From Gardnerella kenyensis (GTDB taxonomy: Bacteria > Actinomycetota > Actinomycetes > Actinomycetales > Bifidobacteriaceae), in the NCBI GenBank assembly GCA_003585735.1, contig NQOH01000009.1:59234-72486 (forward strand): 13,253 nucleotides of DNA. Reading direction: 5' to 3'. Both the position numbers and the translations under genes were made by a program. Below the pieces are notes generated by a model. It was not told where the DNA came from. It saw nothing but the letters and a program-made list of their open reading frames with translations, and did not search any database. Shown here one piece after another: positions 6,642 to 13,253 of the stretch; position 1 is the stretch's first letter; every line of letters starts with the position of its first letter.

Positions 6642-6675
6642 TTCAATCACATTTTTTAAAAACTTCAATCACATT
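6642..6675. repeat. Direct repeat duplicating the pyrC 3' end
   Basis: TTCAATCACATT occurs at 6642-6653 and again at 6664-6675. The second copy contains the pyrC stop codon (6669-6671), so the first is a 22-bp-shifted duplicate of the gene end placed in the 51-nt pyrC-pyrF gap. It has no clear secondary structure. Confidence 0.7.
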
Positions 6676-8081
6676 CTTGAGAACGCAATTTCCGAACCAA
6701 TAATCGTCGCAACCGGCCTGCCTGTAAGCTGCCAGCCGTCAAAAGGAGTGTTTCGAGCTTTAGAATGGAAGGAATTTGCGTCAACCGTCCACTTTTCTCG
6801 CATATTAATCAGCACTAAATCAACGTTTTCAGGATGCTCAGTAATATTTAAGCGCAACGTTCGCTTGTTTGCGCAGCGCGAAGAAACGTTAAGCAAAGCC
6901 GCAATATCCGTAGGTCTTCTGCTCATTAATTGCATTGGATTTACCGACATTAATTCGATTAAATGCTTGTCATCCGTGTATCCTGCGTCAACCAAAACTT
7001 TGCGGCACACGCCGTACGCGCATTCAAGACCAATAATTCCGTTAGGAGTTTTTGCGAAATCTCCCGACTTTTCTTCCGCAGTGTGAGGCGCGTGATCCGT
7101 TGCAATCATGTCGATTGTGCCGTCTGCAATAGCTGCGAGAGTTGCTTGACGATCCGCTTTAGAACGAAGCGGCGGATTCATTTTTGCCATCGCGCCGTAC
7201 TTCAGCACGTCCTCGTCACACAAAGCAACGTAGTGCGGAGCTGTTTCGCAAGTAATTGGCAAGCCTTCTTTTTTCGCTTTACGAATCGCTTCAAAAGCTG
7301 CAGCCGTGCTCACATGCTGGAAATGCACGTGCACGCCGGTTTCGCGGGAAGCGTCAATATCTCGCTGAACTATTGCAAGCTCTGTTGAAGCTGGAATTCC
7401 ACCAACTCCAAGCATTTTTGCAACCGGACCCTCGTTCACAGCTCCCGTAGTATGATGCTCGCAATGCTCAACAAAAGGCAAGCCAGTTTGCTTTGCCATA
7501 GCCAAAACGTCTCGCAAAATTGGTTCCGGCACTGCAGCACCGTCGTCACTTATGGCAGTGATTGGATGCTTTTTCATTGGGGACGTTTTTTCGTCGTCGT
7601 CAATTCCTGCAACGTACTTTTTCCACAGCTCAATATTGCTTGGTTTTAAGCCCTCGCGTCCAAAAGATGCGCACACGCTTAAATCGTAGCGAACCGGCAA
7701 TTTTACGCCGTAAATGCAACCGTAGCGCTGTAAATAGTCGATTACGTTTTCTACATCAAAAGGAGCATCATTCCAAGGCTCGCCGTCAACTGCAGGAATT
7801 GTGTTCGGCATAATCAAAACTTGCGTGTAGCCGCCGGCAGCCGCAGCCTCGCTGCCTGTCATCATAGTTTCTTTTGCCGTTTGACCCGGATCCCTAAAAT
7901 GCACGTGCGGATCTGCAAAACCAGGAGCAACAACAAGGTCGCTTGCGTCAATGTCGCCGGTAACGCGCGCATTCGGCTCTATAAGAGCATCCTGGCGAAT
8001 TGAATCCACAACAAGGTCGATTCTTTCGCCGGTATCCCACACAGAGATATTGTGCAAAGTTAAGCTGCCAGCTTTGTTCAT
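6669..8081 (-). CDS. pyrC: Dihydroorotase, class I
   Basis: PyrC cyclises N-carbamoyl-aspartate to dihydroorotate using a metal centre. The 470-residue protein shows every class I feature: the metal pair in DPHVHFRDPGQ (His59, His61) near the N-terminus after the small beta-sandwich, the AISDDGA segment with Asp179 (bridging position), His206 (EHCEHH), His256 (HFQHVS), CETAPHY (278-284), NPPLR (302-306) and the catalytic TDHAPH with Asp329. The C-terminal part closes the beta-sandwich and ends GRPVATIIGSE. All metal ligands are present, so it should be active rather than one of the inactive PyrC-like partners of some ATCases. The ATG at 8081 follows AGGAG directly. The gap to pyrB is 54 nt and has no terminator. 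Confidence 0.97.
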   Translation of the reverse strand: MNKAGSLTLHNISVWDTGERIDLVVDSIRQDALIEPNARVTGDIDASDLVVAPGFADPHVHFRDPGQTAKETMMTGSEAAAAGGYTQVLIMPNTIPAVDGEPWNDAPFDVENVIDYLQRYGCIYGVKLPVRYDLSVCASFGREGLKPSNIELWKKYVAGIDDDEKTSPMKKHPITAISDDGAAVPEPILRDVLAMAKQTGLPFVEHCEHHTTGAVNEGPVAKMLGVGGIPASTELAIVQRDIDASRETGVHVHFQHVSTAAAFEAIRKAKKEGLPITCETAPHYVALCDEDVLKYGAMAKMNPPLRSKADRQATLAAIADGTIDMIATDHAPHTAEEKSGDFAKTPNGIIGLECAYGVCRKVLVDAGYTDDKHLIELMSVNPMQLMSRRPTDIAALLNVSSRCANKRTLRLNITEHPENVDLVLINMREKWTVDANSFHSKARNTPFDGWQLTGRPVATIIGSEIAFSRM

Positions 8082-8135
8082 ATCACTCCTAGTTTTGCGA
8101 ATTTTTACAGTTATACAATAATCTTAATAGACTTT

Positions 8136-9368
8136 TTACTTGGTTTCTGCTTCTTCGTCGCAATACATGCAACGATACTCATGCCTTACGGAATCAGACT
8201 TGTAGAATTTGCGCTTAAGAGTTAGCTCACTGTTGGTTATGCAGCGAGGATTCGGGCACTTAAGATTTTCAGGCGCGCTTTCGTCTGTTTTATGCACGCG
8301 AGGATCCGCCAAGGAAATTCCGTTCGCATCAACTGCTTGCAATTCTTCTTCCGGCACGTTCACAAGATCAGTTGGCTCGTAGCCGCAAAGCTCGTCGCCA
8401 AGAACGGAACTTTCCAAAGCCATGCGCATAAGCATACCGTTTTTTACCTGCTCAAAGTATGCTGCACGAGGGTCGTCGTCAACGTCAACCGCAATCTCGT
8501 TAATTCGAGGAAGCGGATGCAGCACAGGCATATGCGACTTAGCTTTTTGCAATTTTTCTTCCGTCAAAATATACGTGTCGCGAAGTCGCAAGTATTGCTC
8601 GCGATCCGTAAAACGCTCCTCTTGCACGCGAGTCATGTAAAGCACGTCAAGCTTGCCAATCACTTCCATCAAGTCGCGAGTTTCTTCGTAAGTGCAAGAA
8701 GGAGTGTCTTCAATTCGGTCAATTACGTACTGCGGAGTTTTAAGCTCATCCGGGCTAATCAGCACAAAATGAACGTTTCCAAAGCGGCACAAAGTTTCAA
8801 TAAGCGAGTGAACAGTGCGTCCGTAAGTTAAATCGCCGCACAAGCCAACAGTAAGATTATTGACGCGACCAAATCGCGCAAAAATCGTCGCCAAGTCTGC
8901 AAGAGTTTGAGTTGGGTGCATGTGACCGCCGTCGCCAGCGTTAATAATAGGCGTGCTCACAGCTTGCGTTGCTACGAAAGCAGCACCCTCCTTCGGGTGA
9001 CGCATAGCGACTACGTCAACGTAGTTAGAAACGACTTTTAAAGTATCGTTTACAGTTTCACCTTTGCTTGCGCTAGAAAGTTGCGCGCCTGCAAAGCCGA
9101 TTACTTTTCCACCCAAACGCAACATTGCGGTTTCGAAGCTTAAGCGAGTGCGCGTGCTCGGCTCATAAAAAAGAGTGGCCAACACTCTGCCATCGCAAGT
9201 GTGGGCCACTTCTTTACGGTGCGAATCAATGTATTTCGCTTTGTCTAAAAGCATTCGTATTTGAGCTGTGGAAATATCGTCCAAAGTAACAACGCTTTTG
9301 CCTGCTAACGATTGAGCAATTGCGTCACGAGAAAAAGTTTGATGCAAAGAAGAAATTGCGTTCGTCAT
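8136..9368 (-). CDS. pyrB: Aspartate carbamoyltransferase fused to the PyrI zinc domain only
   Basis: This enzyme condenses carbamoyl phosphate with aspartate. Residues about 22-330 are a complete catalytic chain: carbamoyl phosphate loop STRTRLSFE (71-79), SSASKGET (98-105) with the Ser/Lys pair donated across the trimer, MRHP (122-125), HPTQT (151-155), YGRTVHS (182-188), TRVQEER (246-252) and HPLPR (284-288). A ~40-residue acidic linker (331-370) follows, then a 40-residue C-terminal zinc domain with Cys371, Cys376, Cys400 and Cys403. The spacing X4-X23-X2 and the start CPNPRCI match the zinc domain of E. coli PyrI. The PyrI nucleotide-binding domain is absent and no separate pyrI follows, so allosteric CTP/ATP control is predicted to be lost. 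It is the first gene of the pyr cluster. The ATG at 9368 has only a distant AAAGG upstream. Confidence 0.95.
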   Translation of the reverse strand: MTNAISSLHQTFSRDAIAQSLAGKSVVTLDDISTAQIRMLLDKAKYIDSHRKEVAHTCDGRVLATLFYEPSTRTRLSFETAMLRLGGKVIGFAGAQLSSASKGETVNDTLKVVSNYVDVVAMRHPKEGAAFVATQAVSTPIINAGDGGHMHPTQTLADLATIFARFGRVNNLTVGLCGDLTYGRTVHSLIETLCRFGNVHFVLISPDELKTPQYVIDRIEDTPSCTYEETRDLMEVIGKLDVLYMTRVQEERFTDREQYLRLRDTYILTEEKLQKAKSHMPVLHPLPRINEIAVDVDDDPRAAYFEQVKNGMLMRMALESSVLGDELCGYEPTDLVNVPEEELQAVDANGISLADPRVHKTDESAPENLKCPNPRCITNSELTLKRKFYKSDSVRHEYRCMYCDEEAETK

Positions 9369-9455
9369 AATAAATACCGCTTACCTTTCGCTATTTGGCA
9401 AGACGGCCGCGACCACACGCGACCTACGCAATTTTACTGATTAGCGTTGACGAAT

Positions 9456-9524
9456 CTATATACGGAGTGGCGACATACTAGCATTTTCTGCATCTTGAGT
9501 AACAAGAATATTAAAAGAACTCAT
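9456..9524 (-). pseudogene. Remnant of a RelE/ParE-like toxin gene
   Basis: An ATG overlaps the stop of the antitoxin-like gene by one base (TAATG), the usual arrangement of type II toxin-antitoxin operons. It opens a 22-codon frame (MSSFNILVTQDAEN...) that resembles the first strand and helix of RelE/ParE toxins, whose N-termini commonly read like M-x-x-x-I-x-x-T-x-x-A-E. The frame ends at TAG (9456-9458). Only 87 nt remain before pyrB, too little for the ~90-residue toxin, so most of it has been deleted. The match covers about 14 residues and is therefore suggestive, not proof. Confidence 0.45.
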
Positions 9525-9757
9525 TACAAGCCCTTTTCTAACTCAGCAAAAACATCAGCATACGGGCGTGCTAAACCAGAAACTGATTGCTTATAACTAT
9601 GCATAAGTTTTGCAGCAAAATCAGTAGATAATAATTCGTCATTTTCTTCTAAATTTTCACTACTGACTGCTTGTTTTATAGGCGCAGAAACATCAGCATA
9701 AAAAACTGAAGAGTTAGCTCTTTCTTTTACATCATTACTTATTACTGCATTTTTCAT
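9524..9757 (-). CDS. Small antitoxin-like protein, partner probably lost
   Basis: The 77-residue product is acidic and soluble, with no membrane segment. I do not recognise an exact family. The C-terminus, GLARPYADVFAELEKGL, resembles the toxin-wrapping tails of RelB/Phd-type antitoxins, and the coupled start of a toxin-like frame directly at its stop supports that reading. The DNA-binding N-terminus cannot be assigned by eye. The frame is open to a GTG at 9766, but the ATG at 9757 is clearly the start: it follows GGGAGGTGATTTTA, one of the best Shine-Dalgarno sequences in the window, and a consensus promoter sits just upstream. It lies between glnE and pyrB, on the same strand, and could instead be an unrelated small regulatory protein. 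Confidence 0.7.
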   Translation of the reverse strand: MKNAVISNDVKERANSSVFYADVSAPIKQAVSSENLEENDELLSTDFAAKLMHSYKQSVSGLARPYADVFAELEKGL

Positions 9758-9779
9758 TAAAATCACCTCCCGTCCTGTA

Positions 9780-9808
9780 ATTATAACCTAAAACAAATAA
9801 TGCAACAA
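9780..9808 (-). promoter_or_regulatory. Sigma-70 type promoter of the antitoxin-like gene
   Basis: The minus strand has TATAAT (9780-9785, perfect -10) and TTGTTG (9803-9808, -35, 3-4 of 6 matches) separated by exactly 17 bp. Transcription would begin near 9773, leaving a short leader that contains the strong Shine-Dalgarno. It is the best promoter in the window and, with no terminator seen before pyrB, may also feed the pyr cluster. Confidence 0.75.
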
Positions 9809-9837
9809 TAAATGTAAAGTGACTAAAGATGAAATGA

Positions 9838-12800
9838 TTATCGCGCGTAGAAAAGGCGAGACATTATTTCGCGGCACTGGCGCATGGTTGCTAGAAGATC
9901 GTTTTCAAAAACGCGGCCCTGGTTAGACTCGTAGCCAAGATAAGTTGCGATTCCGCCCAAAGAATACGAGTCTGTTGGAATCACATCAGCGCGAGACATT
10001 GATCCGGACCACAAGAAGTTCGCGTTGCGAACCGCGGAACACATATGCCAGCAGCGCTCCAAAATTTTCGCATCCTCATCCTCAATCAAATGCTCAGACT
10101 GCAAAGCTTTCAAAGCTTGCATCGTGCCAACAACACGCAAAGACTCGTAAGTGCCAGCGTATTGCAATTGCAAAAGCTGAACAGTCCACTCAACGTCACT
10201 TAAACCGCCGCGGCCAAGCTTCAAATGCCTGTCCCTGCTAACTCCCCTAGGCAAACGCTCAGCTTCCATACGCGCTTTAAGCTTACGAATTTCGGCAAGC
10301 TGAGATTCACTAAGAGGATTTTTTGCGTAACGCAAGTCGTTTACAACGCCATCAAGTAGAGCATCCGCCAACTCTTTTGAACCTGCAGCAAAACGCGCAC
10401 GAAGCAACGCTTGATGCTCCCAAGTACTCGCCCATTGACGATAATAATTTTCACAAGATTCAAGACTGCGCACCAAAGGGCCGTCTTTCCCTTCCGGACG
10501 CAAATCCAAATCAACCATAATTTTCGGCTCAAGAGTAAGAGAACCTTGCAAAATATTTCGCAAAATATCTACAGTTGTTTGCGCAAAATGGTGAGATGCA
10601 TCCAAATCGCAATCTTCACCAACCGGCTTGTAAATCACCATTATGTCTGCGTCCGAGCAGAAGTTTACTTCCCTACCGCCGTAGCGTCCAAGCGCAATAA
10701 TCGCAATTTCAGCTTGAGAAGCGCTTGAATTCGCTACGCTCAAATTCATGCGCAAAGCAGCCTCGCGCATAGACCACTGCAAAGCCGCGTCTAAAACAGC
10801 GTCAAAAACGTCACTCATAGCGCGCATAGAAGTATCGTCGTCAATAAGACCACACATCCAAGCTAAAGCAACGCGCTCAATTTCCTGGCGGCGAAGCGCG
10901 CGCAAAGACTGCGCAAAATCCGCAATATTACTAGCATAACGCGCAACCATTGCGCTAGTTTGCATATCAAGACTTGCTCTATCGCGCGCAGATAGCGCAT
11001 CGTCGTCGCCAAGCCAAGTAATAGACTGCATCGACTGCATCATAGCGTCGCCAAGATAGCGCGAGTCAGCCAAAACGTGGCAAAGACGCTGAGCTGCAGA
11101 AGGAGAATCACGCAAAAAACCAAGATACGTATTCTTACCGCCAAAACGCTCCGCAAGACGCCTCCACGCAAGCAAACCCATATCCGGATTCTGGCCGTCG
11201 CCAAGCCACTTCAACACTGCAGGAAGCAGAATCCTGTGAATTTTAGCAGCCCTAGAAAGCCCCTCCGTAAGCGCTTCAACATGCAATTGCGCGGCGCGAG
11301 CATCCGCAAAACCAATAGACGCAAAACGCGCGCGAGCAGCCTCCGGCGAAAGCACAATAGGATCCGCATCCGTTTGCGCATTAATCGGAAGCATAGGACG
11401 ATAGTAAATATCCTTATGCAAATTGCGGATTTCGCGGCGAGCTTTATCAAAACGCTCAACCAACTCTTCCGGGCGCAATCGCACAGCACGCGCAAGACGA
11501 CGAATCTGATCATTATTATTAAGCTGCTCGGCAGAAATTGTGCGCGCACGATCCAAACCGCCGTTACCTTGCGCACCCAAATCTGGGAAAAGATGCGTGC
11601 GATGCATACTCCACATTTGCTGACGATGCTCAAGCACACGCTCAAAACGGTAGTGTTCCGCCAAAATCGCCGCCTGAGACCTAGAAACGTAGCCGCCCTG
11701 AGCCAACGCGTGCAAAGCAGAAATAGTATCCCTTACTCGAAGCGACTCATCCTCACTTCCATGCACAAGCTGCAGCATTTGCACAGTAAACTCAACGTCG
11801 CGCAAACCGCCGCGGCCAAGCTTCATGTCCAAATCGCGCTGCGAAGCCGGAATAAGCGACTCCACTCGCTGACGCATGTGCTGGCAGTCCGCCACAAAAT
11901 GCTCACGGCCCGAAGCCTTCCAAATAAGCGGCTCAACCATAGCGCGGTAAGCCTTACCAAGATCCGCATCACCCGCTGCAAGACGCGACTTCAAAAGCGC
12001 CTGAAACTCCCAGCTACTCGCCCACTTTTCGTAATATTCGCAATGCGATTCAAGACTGCGCACAAGCGGACCGTCCTTACCTTCCGGGCGAAGCGCAGTA
12101 TCAATCTGCCAAAGCGGAGGCTCAGCAGAGCCAATAACAACAGACTGGCACACTTTTTGCAAAACCATCGCAATAGACGCGCCAACTCGCAAAGAAGCAT
12201 CCTGATTCTGCTTATTTCCAGAATCCGCAGGCTCCACAACATAAATCAAATCAATATCCGAAACGTAATTAATTTCCTGCGCGCCAAGCTTACCCATAGC
12301 AATAATCGCAAACCTGCACGCGGAAGAACCAGTAACCTGGCCGCGCGCAATAGTCAAAGCCGCCTCCAAAGCAGCATCAGCAGCGTCGGAAAGCTTAAGA
12401 CTAATATCAGGCTGCACTTCAACAGGGTCAGCGCTCGCTAAATCAGCCGCCATAATCGCAGCAACATGCTCACGGTAGCGCGCGCGAAGAGCGGAAACTG
12501 CTTGCGCAAAGCCAAGAGACGTTAAATGAATCGTGTTAGAAGCGTTATTTTCGGAAGAAACCACCGTAGCCTCGTAAGCCTGAATTGCGCAAAGCAAATC
12601 AGCGCAACGCTCATCACGCGTCATAGAAAAAAGATGATCCGGGTCACTCGCCGCAGCCATAATAAGATTCGGGTGCGTGCGCATCCAATTTCCCATTGCG
12701 TTAGAAGCGCCCAAAACTTGCATAAGCGAAGTAAGAGGACAATTCATAGAAGAATTACGCGATTTTTCTGCAAGCTCAGAAATAATTTTTGGCTGCGACT

Positions 12801-13053
12801 GAGAAATATCGCGCAAAGCCGCAACAGCAGCATCCGGATCTTCCGCGCGACTTACGTAGTCCAAAATTTGCTGCGGATTGATTGAAATTTGAGAATAGTT
12901 TTTGCAAATATCGCTTATTGCCTCGCGAGCTGAATCTGGGCGCGCGAAGCCGGCTTTAATAAGGATTCTTGAGGTGAGTGCGAAAGAGGTTGTGCTGCTT
13001 TCGTTGCAGTTGGTTTCAGCAGTTGAAATATCTGTTTTATTCGCACTTTCCAT
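9838..13053 (-). CDS. glnE: Bifunctional glutamine synthetase adenylyltransferase/deadenylase
   Basis: GlnE adds AMP to glutamine synthetase, lowering its activity when nitrogen is plentiful, and removes it when nitrogen is scarce. The 1071-residue protein is a tandem duplication of two nucleotidyltransferase units. The N-terminal unit (expected to deadenylate) has MGKLGAQEINYVSDIDLIYV with Asp266 and Asp268; the C-terminal unit (expected to adenylate) has LGRYGGREVNFCSDADIMVIY with Asp801 and Asp803. Each is followed by LRPEGKDGPLVRSLES...YY..WAS.WE.QALL..R.AAG (321-361 and 851-891) and by KLGRGGL.DVE (411-421 and 945-955), so the internal repeat is unusually clear. Both metal-binding Asp pairs are intact. 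The first ~25 residues are a Ser/Thr/Asn-rich tail. The ATG at 13053 has no clear Shine-Dalgarno. It is followed after 80 nt by the antitoxin-like gene on the same strand. Confidence 0.97.
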   Translation of the reverse strand: MESANKTDISTAETNCNESSTTSFALTSRILIKAGFARPDSAREAISDICKNYSQISINPQQILDYVSRAEDPDAAVAALRDISQSQPKIISELAEKSRNSSMNCPLTSLMQVLGASNAMGNWMRTHPNLIMAAASDPDHLFSMTRDERCADLLCAIQAYEATVVSSENNASNTIHLTSLGFAQAVSALRARYREHVAAIMAADLASADPVEVQPDISLKLSDAADAALEAALTIARGQVTGSSACRFAIIAMGKLGAQEINYVSDIDLIYVVEPADSGNKQNQDASLRVGASIAMVLQKVCQSVVIGSAEPPLWQIDTALRPEGKDGPLVRSLESHCEYYEKWASSWEFQALLKSRLAAGDADLGKAYRAMVEPLIWKASGREHFVADCQHMRQRVESLIPASQRDLDMKLGRGGLRDVEFTVQMLQLVHGSEDESLRVRDTISALHALAQGGYVSRSQAAILAEHYRFERVLEHRQQMWSMHRTHLFPDLGAQGNGGLDRARTISAEQLNNNDQIRRLARAVRLRPEELVERFDKARREIRNLHKDIYYRPMLPINAQTDADPIVLSPEAARARFASIGFADARAAQLHVEALTEGLSRAAKIHRILLPAVLKWLGDGQNPDMGLLAWRRLAERFGGKNTYLGFLRDSPSAAQRLCHVLADSRYLGDAMMQSMQSITWLGDDDALSARDRASLDMQTSAMVARYASNIADFAQSLRALRRQEIERVALAWMCGLIDDDTSMRAMSDVFDAVLDAALQWSMREAALRMNLSVANSSASQAEIAIIALGRYGGREVNFCSDADIMVIYKPVGEDCDLDASHHFAQTTVDILRNILQGSLTLEPKIMVDLDLRPEGKDGPLVRSLESCENYYRQWASTWEHQALLRARFAAGSKELADALLDGVVNDLRYAKNPLSESQLAEIRKLKARMEAERLPRGVSRDRHLKLGRGGLSDVEWTVQLLQLQYAGTYESLRVVGTMQALKALQSEHLIEDEDAKILERCWHMCSAVRNANFLWSGSMSRADVIPTDSYSLGGIATYLGYESNQGRVFENDLLATMRQCREIMSRLFYAR

Positions 13054-13097
13054 ACCGCAACTTTACACTGTGGTGATGTACAAGGCGGAGTTGTGTG

Positions 13098-13125
13098 AGT
13101 TAGATAGCTTGTGTACTATCTAACT
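13098..13125. promoter_or_regulatory. Perfect 10-bp inverted repeat upstream of glnE
   Basis: AGTTAGATAG (13098-13107) and CTATCTAACT (13116-13125) are exact reverse complements around an 8-nt spacer, 45-72 bp upstream of the glnE ATG. Symmetry and position suit a transcription-factor operator. On the plus strand it is followed by ACTTTTATTT, so a weak terminator for a plus-strand transcript is an alternative, though no plus-strand gene is seen here. The regulator is unknown. Confidence 0.55.
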
Positions 13126-13253
13126 GCACTTTTATTTACGATATTCTTAAGTATCGTCTATGAGTTTTGTAACTGATTTAGTTTTTTGGCTTTGACGAGG
13201 CTGGAAAATTTGTGTTTGCGCTTATAGCGCTCGTACACTTTGCGTGTACTCGC
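13126..13253. other. Non-coding right edge with three further inverted repeats
   Basis: No credible gene is seen. It contains three more short inverted repeats: ACGATA/TATCGT (13138-13143 and 13152-13157, 8-nt loop), GCGCT/AGCGC (13218-13222 and 13226-13230, 3-nt loop) and GTACAC/GTGTAC (13233-13238 and 13244-13249, 5-nt loop). The last two are adjacent. They could be a terminator or 3' UTR of a gene beyond the edge, or regulatory DNA for glnE. Confidence 0.5.

Noticed and set aside
8292..8831. Plus-strand frame of 179 codons opposite pyrB
   Set aside because: Antisense to the conserved PyrB core. It is basic and His/Phe/Val-rich with no family match.
11077..12441. Long plus-strand open frame (454 codons) opposite glnE
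   Set aside because: It is the antisense of the clear GlnE coding sequence. The product is Arg/Lys/His/Asn-rich without any recognisable domain and there is no ribosome site. It is a shadow of glnE codon use.

Overview
This window looks like chromosomal DNA from a low-GC member of the Bifidobacteriaceae, most likely Gardnerella or a close relative. The evidence is an actinobacterial-type EF-P (loop KPGKGPA), a long GlnE, a PyrK/PyrD class 1B dihydroorotate dehydrogenase, the nusB/efp neighbourhood and AT-rich codon use. The genus call is inference from memory of these families. Every convincing gene is on the minus strand, so transcription runs from right to left.

Layout in transcription order: (1) about 200 nt of non-coding DNA at the right edge with several inverted repeats, including a perfect 10-bp one upstream of glnE. 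(2) glnE, the bifunctional glutamine synthetase adenylyltransferase/deadenylase. (3) A small toxin-antitoxin-like locus with its own consensus promoter and Shine-Dalgarno sequence. The antitoxin-like gene is whole, but the toxin frame stops after 22 codons. (4) A pyrimidine cluster pyrB*-pyrC-pyrF-pyrK-pyrD-pyrE. It encodes every step from carbamoyl phosphate plus aspartate to UMP: PyrB carbamoyl aspartate, PyrC dihydroorotate, PyrK/PyrD orotate, PyrE OMP, PyrF UMP. (5) A membrane protein of unknown role with an N-terminal zinc ribbon, one transmembrane helix, an acidic linker and a class A beta-lactamase-like domain that has lost its catalytic residues. (6) efp and (7) nusB at the left edge.

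The most notable observation is that the aspartate carbamoyltransferase gene carries, in the same reading frame, only the zinc domain of the regulatory chain PyrI. The four cysteines have exactly the E. coli PyrI spacing, but the nucleotide-binding allosteric domain is missing. No separate pyrI is present in the window. The enzyme is therefore predicted to keep the zinc module that contacts the catalytic chain while lacking the usual CTP/ATP control.

A second theme is short, AT-rich tandem duplication in many gaps between genes (after efp, upstream of the zinc-ribbon gene, between pyrF and pyrK, and at the pyrC 3' end) and at the 5' end of pyrD. PyrD, PyrK and PyrF also carry Ser/Asn-rich low-complexity additions. 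The carbamoyl-phosphate synthase genes carA/carB are not in the window; from memory of bifidobacterial gene order they may lie beyond nusB, off the left edge. I found no tRNA, rRNA, CRISPR array, insertion sequence or phage gene.
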